DNA from: an uncultured Prevotellaceae bacterium
GTDB lineage: Bacteria > Bacteroidota > Bacteroidia > Bacteroidales > Muribaculaceae
NCBI GenBank assembly: GCA_900318205.1
Contig: ONJS01000006.1
Coordinates: 1-64,000, forward strand
Length of the DNA: 64,000 bases
Direction of reading: 5' to 3'
How positions within the stretch are numbered: position 1 is the first letter of the stretch; each line of letters starts with the position of its first letter. The translations under genes were made by a program, and so were the position numbers. Shown one piece after another: positions 32,742-41,357 of the stretch. The notes beneath the pieces are model-generated. The model worked only from the letters and a program-made list of their open reading frames with translations, had not been told where the DNA came from and did not search any database.

Positions 32742-34612
32742 GGCTTATCATCAGTTTTAGGGGTTGACAATTCTTTTGATACATCGGCGCCCTCGGTGGT
32801 CTTGGCTATCGTTCCGGCATTGCTTCCCGAACGGCGGCGCGTGCCTCCCTGGATGGACTGCATGACTTGCTTGAGTTCATCGCTCACGTCATAAATATCG
32901 TCGGGAGTCTTGGGACGCAATGCGTCATACCACTGGAATTGAGGCAGATACAGGTCAGTCTTCTTGGCCAGGTATAGAGGCGTCACCTTGCCCGACACTT
33001 CGGGCCACATGATGATGCGGTCCACCTCCTGTTTGGCCTTGAGGTTGAGGCGCATAAAGCTGGACTCTGCATTAACCATCTTGTTATAGGTCGAATCCTT
33101 CTCCTGCGGGAACATGATGACCTGCACATTGCCGTCAACATCGAGCTGCCGCAGTTCCTTATTTTCAAACCACGCCTTCATCTTCTTGCCGCTCAACTGG
33201 TCGTAGTAGGTCTCGCCCAAGTGTTCGGCCATGAAACCGCCCGTCGGCAGGGTTGCCCAGTCGGCAGCGCTGTCGTTGAGGTGGACGTTGATCTCGTCGC
33301 CAAATATCTGGCGCTCAAGGTTCCAGACCACAGCATGGTTGTACATATTGATGATGGTATCGGCCTCGCTCAACTGCAATGAGTCACAGATGCCCTGCAC
33401 ATCGTTACGGAAGAAGCGCACCTGATTAAACGCCCGCAACACCCGCACCGAGTCGGTGACCGAATCGGTAACAACGTTGTTGATGAGCGTGCACAGGGTA
33501 TCGGCATGCAGGTAGATGGTATCCTTCTGCGAGAACTCGCGGGCACGGGCACGTCCCGTCACAAAGCTGTAATGGGCATTGTCATCGTGATAGCCGTAGT
33601 TGCCATCGAGGATGACCTTGTTGCTGGGGTCGGTAATCACGACATTGCCACGGGCCTCACCATAGTTGTGCTTGCGGTTGTAATAGACCGTGTCGCCCAG
33701 CAGGGTCTTGCCATCCTTGGCAGTAATCACGGCGCGCTCATAGAGCGTGGCATCATCGGCACTGGTGTTGTACCAACCGTTGGTAGTATTGATGGTATTG
33801 CTGTCGCTCACGATGAGGGTCTCGCTCGTGATGTGGGCGATGTGGTTCTGGGTATTGTAGTCCAGCAAGTCGGTAAACATCTCGTAGCGGTCGTTCACCA
33901 GATGAACGTCGCGCGAGAACTCGGCCTGCTTGGTATCCAGCTCATAGCGGCCATACTGAGAACTCAACTCGGTATTGTTGCGGTTATCGACAATCGTGCC
34001 GCCGTCAAAGTAATAGCCCACGTTGGAATTGATCTCGTAGTCGAGGGCATCGGTCAGCAGCGTGGTGCTGCGGTTCTCCAGTCGCACATTGCTACGCAAC
34101 TCGGCAACACCCTGATCGCCATAGTAATGCAGCACATCACTATACACCCACAGCGTGTCACCTTGCGTCATGCGCACATGACCAAAGGCATCAAGCGAAC
34201 TGGTCTCGGCATAGAAATAGGCACTGTCGCAGAACATGAACATGTCACCGCGGCGAAAACGCACGTTGCCCTTCAGCACCTGATAGTCAAGGCTAATGCT
34301 CTCGTCGGCCTTGAGGATATCGGCATTCTCAAGGAAAACCTTATTGGTCTGGCGGCGGCTGGCCTTGGGAATCTGCGGGGTGATACGGCTCACCTTGGGC
34401 CCCTTGGCACCCTTGCGGGCCGCCTGTGGGGGTTGCGGATTGGAGGGTTTATGCTTGTTGTCGGTTTTCACGGTGCGCGGTTTGACAGTCCGCAAAGGGT
34501 TCTGCGCCCACACGACAGGCGACATCATCAGCGCCATCAGGCAACACGCTACGATAACGTGCCGCCAGCGGTTGTTGACAGTAGAATATCGCTTATTGTG
34601 CGAAGCAAGCAT
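32738..34612 (-). CDS. OstA/LptA-like protein
   Basis: 624 residues. A signal-anchor stretch (VIVACCLMALMMSPVVWAQ, about 19-37) is followed by a Lys/Pro-rich spacer and a long OstA-type beta-jellyroll repeat region ('VLKGNVRFRRGDMFMFCDSA', 'DALDYEINSNVGYYFDGG', 'TVYYNRKHNYGEARGNVVI'). This family carries LPS across the periplasm in Bacteroidetes, acting with the Lpt bridge. The C-terminal 60 residues are low complexity. It lies between a SurA-like chaperone and mutL, an arrangement I know from other Bacteroidetes. Confidence 0.86.
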   Translation of the reverse strand: MLASHNKRYSTVNNRWRHVIVACCLMALMMSPVVWAQNPLRTVKPRTVKTDNKHKPSNPQPPQAARKGAKGPKVSRITPQIPKASRRQTNKVFLENADILKADESISLDYQVLKGNVRFRRGDMFMFCDSAYFYAETSSLDAFGHVRMTQGDTLWVYSDVLHYYGDQGVAELRSNVRLENRSTTLLTDALDYEINSNVGYYFDGGTIVDNRNNTELSSQYGRYELDTKQAEFSRDVHLVNDRYEMFTDLLDYNTQNHIAHITSETLIVSDSNTINTTNGWYNTSADDATLYERAVITAKDGKTLLGDTVYYNRKHNYGEARGNVVITDPSNKVILDGNYGYHDDNAHYSFVTGRARAREFSQKDTIYLHADTLCTLINNVVTDSVTDSVRVLRAFNQVRFFRNDVQGICDSLQLSEADTIINMYNHAVVWNLERQIFGDEINVHLNDSAADWATLPTGGFMAEHLGETYYDQLSGKKMKAWFENKELRQLDVDGNVQVIMFPQEKDSTYNKMVNAESSFMRLNLKAKQEVDRIIMWPEVSGKVTPLYLAKKTDLYLPQFQWYDALRPKTPDDIYDVSDELKQVMQSIQGGTRRRSGSNAGTIAKTTEGADVSKELSTPKTDDKP

Positions 34613-34654
34613 GTGAAATAAATAATCTAGATAAATGGATAACTAATAAACGAA

Positions 34655-34689
34655 TAAAACCTGAAGCCTAGAAGCTAAAGCCTAAAGCC
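34655..34689. repeat. Heptamer-like AAGCCTA/AAGCTAA repeats
   Basis: A short string of CCTGAAG, CCTAGAAG, CTAAAGC and CTAAAGC units in the gap between the SurA-like and OstA-like genes. Same style as the heptamer strings elsewhere in the window. Confidence 0.5.
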
Positions 34690-36072
34690 CTACTTCCCCT
34701 TCTTCAGCCAATCGTACTTGAAGTCACAGTTGCGCCAGCCTTCCTCGATATAGACATAGACGCTCTTCTGTTTCTGTGCTACCCAGTCATCAATAATTTT
34801 TCCTTTAGCCTCGCCCTCGCACATCTCCTTGATGATCATGTAGTCCTCGGCAAGGTCGGCTTTATGGCCATCGATGCGCTTAACGAGCTTGACGATAGCG
34901 ACCTGCTCACGACGCGTCTTGGGGTTCACCATGACAAACGGCTCACTGATGTCACCAGCCTTCATCGAATAAACCTTCTTACCCACCTCGGCAGGCAGGT
35001 CGGCCATCTCAAAGCGGCTGCTGTGGGTCTTCTCGTTGAGCATATTGCCGTTGTTGTTACGCGACTCCTTGTCCTGAGAAATATAGAATGCCATCTGGTC
35101 AAAGGTCTGCTTGCCAGCCATGATATCGTTACGCACCGAGTCCAGACGCGACAATGCATCGGTCAGGTCCTTATCGCTCACCTTGGGGCGCAACAGGATG
35201 TGGCGCGTGTTGATGCGGTCACCGCGCTTCTCAATCAGCTGGATGATGTGGTAACCGTCGTCGGTCTCGACGATATTGGAAACGCGCTTATTGTCGTTGA
35301 GGTTAAAGGCCGCAGTGGCATACTCTGGCAAGAGCACCGAACGGCTCTGGAAGCCCGTCTCACCGCCATAGACCGCAGTTGCCTGGTCCTGACTGTAAAG
35401 AATCGCCAGCGTCGAGAATTCACGTTCTCCGCTGTTCACCTGCTGGGCATAGTCACGCAATCGAGCCTTCACCTCGTCAATCTCCTGCTGGGGAATGACG
35501 GGATTGATGGTGATGATCTGGACCTCGACCTGCATGGGGATATAAGGCAGCGAATCCTTAGGGAGGCTGTTATAGTACTTTTGCACATCGGCAGGAGTGG
35601 CCTTGACGTTCTTGGTCAACTCGCTCTGCACCTGCTGGATGCAATACTGCTCGCTGTACATCTCGTTGAGCTTTTCACGCAATCGCGGCATGGGCATACG
35701 GAAGTATTCCTCCACCTTCTCTTTAGACCCAAGGTTGGCAATAAAGAAATTGATACGGCTTTCCACCTCGGAGGAGATGGCCGACTGCTGCACCTCGACC
35801 GTGTCGATGCGCGCCTGGTCCAGGAAGAGCTTGTTGATAGCCATCTGTTCCGGAATAACACAATAGGGATTGCCGTCGATGGGGATGCGTTCAGAGAGCA
35901 CCTGCTGGTATTGCTCCTCAATATCACTCTTGAAGATGGGCTCGTCACCGACTACCCACGCAACTTCTTCTGCCACATTGTTTTGCGCCATCATGGCCAG
36001 CGCGGTCATAGCCAGCGCCAAAGCAGTTAAAAATCTCAGTTTCACTTCTATTGTAGTTTTTGTAAATTTCAA
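34690..36072 (-). CDS. surA: SurA-like peptidylprolyl isomerase
   Basis: 460 residues: signal peptide (LRFLTALALAMTALAMMAQ), a SurA N-domain starting 'VAEEVAWVVGDEPIFKSDIE', and two parvulin domains, one with 'EFSTLAILYSQDQATAVYGG' and one with 'RINTRHILLRPKVSDKDLTD'. SurA-type proteins escort beta-barrel proteins through the periplasm. The OstA-like gene is 78 bases downstream, so the pair likely serves outer-membrane biogenesis. It has its own good promoter. Confidence 0.9.
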   Translation of the reverse strand: MKFTKTTIEVKLRFLTALALAMTALAMMAQNNVAEEVAWVVGDEPIFKSDIEEQYQQVLSERIPIDGNPYCVIPEQMAINKLFLDQARIDTVEVQQSAISSEVESRINFFIANLGSKEKVEEYFRMPMPRLREKLNEMYSEQYCIQQVQSELTKNVKATPADVQKYYNSLPKDSLPYIPMQVEVQIITINPVIPQQEIDEVKARLRDYAQQVNSGEREFSTLAILYSQDQATAVYGGETGFQSRSVLLPEYATAAFNLNDNKRVSNIVETDDGYHIIQLIEKRGDRINTRHILLRPKVSDKDLTDALSRLDSVRNDIMAGKQTFDQMAFYISQDKESRNNNGNMLNEKTHSSRFEMADLPAEVGKKVYSMKAGDISEPFVMVNPKTRREQVAIVKLVKRIDGHKADLAEDYMIIKEMCEGEAKGKIIDDWVAQKQKSVYVYIEEGWRNCDFKYDWLKKGK

Positions 36073-36076
36073 CTTG

Positions 36077-36107
36077 CAAAATTACTGAAAGTATGCCTCA
36101 GAACAAA
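36077..36107 (-). promoter_or_regulatory. Promoter of the SurA-like gene
   Basis: Minus strand TTTG (36107-36104), 19-base spacer, TAATTTTG (36084-36077). It lies so close to the gene start (36072) that the leader would be essentially absent, or a slightly later start codon is used. Confidence 0.6.
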
Positions 36108-36193
36108 ACGATTTAGCAAAATGTTTGTTAAAACCAAAGGCATAAATGGAAATCATGTCATACGGGCAACAAAACATGAATGGATACAAGAAA

Positions 36194-36235
36194 CCCACGA
36201 ATGATCATGAATTCATCTTTTTGACCATTCGTGGG
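36194..36235 (-). terminator. Terminator after the M16 peptidase
   Basis: CCCACGAATG (36194-36203) pairs perfectly with CATTCGTGGG (36226-36235). On the minus strand the stem is followed by TTTCTTG. It separates the M16 unit from the SurA-like unit. Confidence 0.7.
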
Positions 36236-36270
36236 CTTTCACGGACATTCATGCCCCTACCAAAAAACTA

Positions 36271-39171
36271 CTATTTCTTGACGGGCTTGGTGCGGTAGAT
36301 ATCTTCTTTCTTGACCTTGACGATGTTGCCGTAGCGGGCAAGCGCCTTCATGTCGAGTTTCTTGAGGTTGCCGACAATCATCAGCTGATAGGGCTGATCC
36401 TTGACATGCTGGCGATAGAAGGCCTCTATATCGGCTTGGGTCAAAGCGGGCAATTGCTCGGCGAGCGACGTTTGAGAATCGCAGGTATAGCCATTTCGTT
36501 CCAACAGTGCTATCACCAGAGGCTTGCGACGGAAGGTGGGATAGCTGTTGTTGATGTCGTTAAGCAGACTCTGACGAGCCACACTCATGTTCTCGACATT
36601 GACGGGCATATCGTTGATCAGCGAGTCGAGCAGCTCAATCGCCTGCTTAGACTTGTCACCCTGAGTGGCGACGAGGGTCATATAAGCTGACGGGCAAGTA
36701 GAATGTGCCAGCGATGGCGTCATAGCAACACCCTGTGCAGCATAGGCCATCGAACGGAATTCGCGCACCTCCTGGAACAATACCGATGACATGCCACCAC
36801 CGAAGTACTCTCCCCACAATTTCAGGCAAGCCTGGTCACGGTCACTTGTCACGCCTGTCAACGGACGGTAAATACCGATGATCGTCTGGCGCGACTTGGG
36901 CAGGTCAAAGACATATACCGTGCGCTCTTGCGGGGTATTCAATACCTTCTCCTGAAGTGCATTCTCTTGGTTGCCAGCAAGTTGCGGCAACTGAGCATCA
37001 ATCAGCCCTGCCACCTGTGAAGCGGAGAGTTTTCCGCTATAGATGAAGTCGCAACGGCAATCCAGCGCCTGCTTGAACGAGGCGACAAGAGCATCAGCCT
37101 TTATCTTCTTCAACTCCTTGGCTGTCAAGCGGGTAAGATAGGAAGAACGCTCACCCAGCATGACCTTTTGTGCCAAAGCGGCAAACACTTCGGTATTGTC
37201 GTCCCAGAAGGATTTCTCGGCTGGGCCAGCAGCATCCTTGAGGGATTCCAGTTTCTCCTCATCAGCCTTCATGTGGTCAAGGAAGTGAGCCAGCAGTCGC
37301 AGTGTCGGTTCCAAGTTGGCCTCCTCACCCTTAAGCACGAGCATCGTCATCTGCTCGTCGGCAACGATATTCAGTTGTGCGCCCAAGCGCTGCATCGCCG
37401 CACCAAAATCCTTTACCTCAAGCGAATCGGTACCCAGTTCACTCACATAATCGGCAGCAGCCTCCAGCAGTTTGTCCTGCATGGTGCCCTTGTGAAGATT
37501 GATGACAAGGCTGAAATAGTCATTCAGCGGGTTGGGACCGGCATAGAGCGTATTGCCGCTTTGCATTTTCACCTTGACAGCATCGCTGCCGAAGTCAAGC
37601 AGGCGTGGTGCCACATCCTTGACAGGGAGTTGCTCCAAGCGCTGGGCATAGGATGATTTGTCGGCCGCATGCTGGGGCTTGACAGGGGTGTACTCGGGCT
37701 TGGCAATCTGCTCGGCAGGTACACGGCCGTTCTTCTTGTGGAAACGGTAGAAATTATCAGTAAAGTACTTATTGGCTACTCGGGTGACATCATCACGCGT
37801 GATGCCGGCAATGTTCGACGTCAGTTTCATATAATCCTCCCAAGAAATGCCAGCCGACATGGCAGCCACCATCAGCTCACTGCGACTGGCGATGCTCTCC
37901 AGTTCCTTCTCGTTGTCACGGGCAATCATCTTCTTGACAGCATCCAGCTGCTCATCGGTAAAGTCACCATTCTTGAGTTTCCCGATCTGCTCAAGGCACA
38001 GGTTCTCGGCTGTCTTGACCTTACATAACAGTTTGGGAACGACCATCACTACAAGGGCCGACGCCTGATTCATGCTCATGTTCATTGCCATCGACAGATA
38101 GACGCGGTTCTTGTTGGTCAGCTCGTCGAGCAGACCCGTCTTGTTATCGTTGCTGAGCAGGGCCAGTGCCACCTTCATAGCGGGAGCATCGGCATCATAG
38201 TCGGTAGGGCCACGGAAGACCATCGCGCTCATGCCGATGAGGGGCATCGGGAAGAGGAATTTCTCCTCGGGCTGTCCGACAATGGCAGGAGCGACAATCT
38301 TGTCTCGCACGGGCTTCACGCCACGGTCAAGCTGGCCAAAGGTACGCTCCAGAACGGGCATCAACGTCTCGGGATTGATATCACCCGAGAGGATCAGACC
38401 CATGTTGGATGCCACATAATACTTCTTGTAGAACGCCTCCATGTCGGACTGGCGCGGATTTTTCAGGTTCTCGGTGCTACCGATGATGGGATAGGCATAG
38501 GGAGTGCCGACAAAGAACTTGCTCGAAATCTGCTCAAGCATCATCGAGGCGGGATCGTCGCTATACATGTTCTTCTCCTCATAGACTGTCTCCAACTCGC
38601 CCTGGAAAAGGCGGAAAACGGGATGCACAAGGCGATGGCTGTTCAGCTCACACCACTGCTCGATGAACTGCGGAGAAAAAGTATTGTGGTAAAAGGTGAA
38701 ATCGTAGGATGTTCCGGCATTCAGGTCCGAACCTCCATACTTGGTAATCAGGCGGTTGAACTCATTGGGGATGGCATACTGCGAAGCCTTGATGTTCAAC
38801 TGGTTGATGTCATGCTGTATGACCTTGCGCGCCTTCACGTCGGTCGTGCGTGACAACTCGTCATACTTCATGGAGATGGAGTCCAGATAGACCCGCTCGG
38901 CTGCATAATCGATAGTGCCCAACTCGTCGGTACCCTTGAACATGATGTGCTCAAAATAATGGGCGATACCCGTATCGGGACAATCGACAGCTCCGGCACC
39001 GACAACCACTGCGCCGAACACCTTGGGCTGGCTGTGGTCCACATTGATCCACACCTTCATGCCGTTGCTCAACTCCAGTTCCCGCACCTGCACAGCAGGA
39101 TTCACTTGTGCCTTCAGGGCCGTTAAAGCCACAAGGCACAACAGGGTAAGCATTGTAATTCTTTTCATCAT
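36271..39171 (-). CDS. M16-family zinc metallopeptidase (pitrilysin-like)
   Basis: 966 residues from the ATG at 39171 (MMKRITMLTLLCLVALTALK, signal peptide). Both halves of a tandem M16 protein are present. The active site GIAHYFEHIMFKGT carries the inverted HxxEH zinc motif near residue 65, with the distal Glu in the 'ELETVYEEKNM' helix. The second, inactive half ('RTVYVFDLPKSRQTIIGIYR') closes the chamber. Probably a periplasmic peptidase for exported peptides. It lies between two chaperone genes but is bracketed by hairpins on both sides, so it is likely transcribed by itself. Confidence 0.93.
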   Translation of the reverse strand: MMKRITMLTLLCLVALTALKAQVNPAVQVRELELSNGMKVWINVDHSQPKVFGAVVVGAGAVDCPDTGIAHYFEHIMFKGTDELGTIDYAAERVYLDSISMKYDELSRTTDVKARKVIQHDINQLNIKASQYAIPNEFNRLITKYGGSDLNAGTSYDFTFYHNTFSPQFIEQWCELNSHRLVHPVFRLFQGELETVYEEKNMYSDDPASMMLEQISSKFFVGTPYAYPIIGSTENLKNPRQSDMEAFYKKYYVASNMGLILSGDINPETLMPVLERTFGQLDRGVKPVRDKIVAPAIVGQPEEKFLFPMPLIGMSAMVFRGPTDYDADAPAMKVALALLSNDNKTGLLDELTNKNRVYLSMAMNMSMNQASALVVMVVPKLLCKVKTAENLCLEQIGKLKNGDFTDEQLDAVKKMIARDNEKELESIASRSELMVAAMSAGISWEDYMKLTSNIAGITRDDVTRVANKYFTDNFYRFHKKNGRVPAEQIAKPEYTPVKPQHAADKSSYAQRLEQLPVKDVAPRLLDFGSDAVKVKMQSGNTLYAGPNPLNDYFSLVINLHKGTMQDKLLEAAADYVSELGTDSLEVKDFGAAMQRLGAQLNIVADEQMTMLVLKGEEANLEPTLRLLAHFLDHMKADEEKLESLKDAAGPAEKSFWDDNTEVFAALAQKVMLGERSSYLTRLTAKELKKIKADALVASFKQALDCRCDFIYSGKLSASQVAGLIDAQLPQLAGNQENALQEKVLNTPQERTVYVFDLPKSRQTIIGIYRPLTGVTSDRDQACLKLWGEYFGGGMSSVLFQEVREFRSMAYAAQGVAMTPSLAHSTCPSAYMTLVATQGDKSKQAIELLDSLINDMPVNVENMSVARQSLLNDINNSYPTFRRKPLVIALLERNGYTCDSQTSLAEQLPALTQADIEAFYRQHVKDQPYQLMIVGNLKKLDMKALARYGNIVKVKKEDIYRTKPVKK

Positions 39172-39198
39172 AATTTTGGTTATCGTTTGTTTTAAAAA

Positions 39199-39234
39199 GA
39201 ATCCCGCGTGCACAACCATGGACATGCGGGATTC
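39199..39234 (-). terminator. Terminator between the PpiC-type chaperone and the M16 gene
   Basis: GAATCCCGC (39199-39207) pairs with GCGGGATTC (39226-39234); the minus-strand transcript then runs into TTTTT. It could also act as an attenuator in the leader of the M16 gene. Confidence 0.65.
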
Positions 39235-39255
39235 AAAGATTTCAAGATTATTGAT

Positions 39256-41178
39256 TTACTTCACTTGTTTCAGCACTTTCTTATTGATCTTGGCGGGATA
39301 TTTGCGGGCGAGTTCCTCTTTCCAGCGCTGCTCCAGGACGTCTTGATAGTCGCTGGTGACAGCACCGCGCACATCGGCCATCTCCTCGGGCTGGGCAATG
39401 ACGCCACCCTCAAGGATGATGAACTCTTCATATCCCTTGCGCTCAGGCTTGTCGCCCTCATGGAATGCCAGATAATCAGCCAGAGTGTTTTCGCCTTTCT
39501 TGACCACCATCCGCTCCATGCGGATATCATTACCATACTTGTGGTGGAGGCCATCGGTCAGCGTGTCGCTTGACATCACCATTGCATCAGCCTTGACAAG
39601 ATTCAAGATGCTGTCGTTCTTGGCACTGAGAATGATGCCCTTGAAGTGAGGCTCATCCCAGGTGTAGTCGGCACGGTGCGTGGCGAAGTAGTTCTCCAGA
39701 CCCACAGTGTCCTTGTTGGCAGCCTTCCACACGCGGCGGTTGCTGATTTCAAACAGCATCATACCGTCACGGTACTCGTTGAGCAGGTTGCGGTACTCGG
39801 GGTTGCTCTTCACCAACTCACGGGCGTGGTAGTCGCTGAGTGCCTTATCGGCAAGAGGCTCTACACATGACAGGATATAGGACTTGGCATCGTCAACGGT
39901 GATAAAGCGGGTTTTGGGATTGAGCTGCTTCACAAGTTCACCCACTGCAACCGACTGCTTGCCGCCATAGTTAAACAGCTGCATCGTTGAGCCCTTGATG
40001 CTGTTGGCGATGAAAGTTGAGTCATACTTGTTGCCGTTTTCTGCGAGCTTGGCAGCCAGATATTTGTCAAACGTAGGATTCAGGCGATAATTGTACTTCT
40101 TCTTCAGGTCGGTCAAGCGGCGCTCCTTGATCAAGTTAGCACGCTCGTCGCGGCTGATGGCGTTCTCGATGCTGGGACGCACCTCGCTGAGGGGAGCGAC
40201 ACCGTGAGCCACCTTCTTGATGATATGATAGCCAAACTTTGTGGCAAACGGTTCGCTGATCTCACCGTCGGCAAGGTTGAAAGCGATGTCCTCAAAGGGC
40301 TGCACCATGCGGCCACGGCCAAACCAGCCGAGTTCGCCACCATTACGGGCACTGCCGTCCTGAGACTCAGCCTTGGCCAACTCCTCAAAGTTGGCACCAG
40401 CCTTCAAGAGCCCATAGATAGAGTCAATCTGCTGCTTGCACACTGCCTTCTGCTCATCGGTAGCACCCTGCGGGAAGAGCTTGAGGATGTGCTTGGCATG
40501 GACATCGTTACGGTCACGCACGTTGTTGACGCGGATCATGTGGATGCCATAGGGGGTCTTGAACGGGTTAGAAACAGCCCCAATGGCCGTATTATACACC
40601 TCGTTCTCAAATGAATAAGGGAACATTCCGGCACTAACGAAACCATAATGGCCCTTGTTGCGAACCTTGGACTGGTCGCTGGAATACTTTGCTACCAGGT
40701 CTTCCCAGTTCTCACCTGCAAGGACGCAGTTGCGGATGCTGTCCATGCGATTGATGCTAGCCTGAGTCGTCTCGGGCGATGTGCCTAACGGCAGCATGAA
40801 GTGGTCAATATCGACTTCTTTCTGGAAACGGTCATAGGCCTCGCAGACCATCTGCCAGTGGTAGGTGGTATCCTCCACCATATAGGGGGCAGCCAGATCC
40901 TTCTGGTAGCCTTCAAATTCCTTGCGGAACAGCTCGGTGGTATCAATGCCTGCGGCCTCGGCGTCAGCGACCTTCTGCTTGTAGAGGACAAAACGGTCCA
41001 CATACTGCTCGAGGGTCTCTTTCTCGACCTGTTGCTGATTGTTCTTGTGATAAAGGTACTCAAACTCAGAGAGTTTGATGTCTTTGCCGTTGATGGTCAT
41101 AAGAACAGGATCCCCCTTGGCTATAGCGAGGATCGCAGTTCCCAACAGCAACGAAGAAATCAAAAGTTTCGCTTTCAT
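39256..41178 (-). CDS. PpiC/PpiD-like peptidylprolyl isomerase
   Basis: 640 residues with a signal peptide (MKAKLLISSLLLGTAILAIA). A SurA/PpiD-like N-domain ('LSEFEYLYHKNNQQQVEKET') and two parvulin domains follow: 'KYSSDQSKVRNKGHYGFVSA' and the better conserved 'HAKHILKLFPQG...AKAESQDGSARNGGELGWFG' (shown in parts). The C-terminal third is helical without a recognised domain. Likely a periplasmic chaperone for outer-membrane proteins, a second system beside the SurA-like protein at 34690. Confidence 0.9.
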   Translation of the reverse strand: MKAKLLISSLLLGTAILAIAKGDPVLMTINGKDIKLSEFEYLYHKNNQQQVEKETLEQYVDRFVLYKQKVADAEAAGIDTTELFRKEFEGYQKDLAAPYMVEDTTYHWQMVCEAYDRFQKEVDIDHFMLPLGTSPETTQASINRMDSIRNCVLAGENWEDLVAKYSSDQSKVRNKGHYGFVSAGMFPYSFENEVYNTAIGAVSNPFKTPYGIHMIRVNNVRDRNDVHAKHILKLFPQGATDEQKAVCKQQIDSIYGLLKAGANFEELAKAESQDGSARNGGELGWFGRGRMVQPFEDIAFNLADGEISEPFATKFGYHIIKKVAHGVAPLSEVRPSIENAISRDERANLIKERRLTDLKKKYNYRLNPTFDKYLAAKLAENGNKYDSTFIANSIKGSTMQLFNYGGKQSVAVGELVKQLNPKTRFITVDDAKSYILSCVEPLADKALSDYHARELVKSNPEYRNLLNEYRDGMMLFEISNRRVWKAANKDTVGLENYFATHRADYTWDEPHFKGIILSAKNDSILNLVKADAMVMSSDTLTDGLHHKYGNDIRMERMVVKKGENTLADYLAFHEGDKPERKGYEEFIILEGGVIAQPEEMADVRGAVTSDYQDVLEQRWKEELARKYPAKINKKVLKQVK

Positions 41179-41294
41179 TTTGTTGGTTTGAAATCTATAT
41201 TTTACGTTTTTTCATTCTTAAGTACTATAGTATAACGCACGCACGCGAGAAAAATTATATCCCACCCCGTTTTTTTTCATGATACACAAAAAAA

Positions 41295-41328
41295 GTCAGC
41301 AGGTTAGCGCTCATTCCAACCTGCTGAC
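41295..41328 (-). terminator. Terminator of recQ
   Basis: GTCAGCAGGTT (41295-41305) pairs perfectly with AACCTGCTGAC (41318-41328), 12-base loop. The minus-strand transcript continues TTTTTTTGTG. Confidence 0.85.
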
Positions 41329-41357
41329 GTTGATAACTCTGATTTTCTAATAGCGGA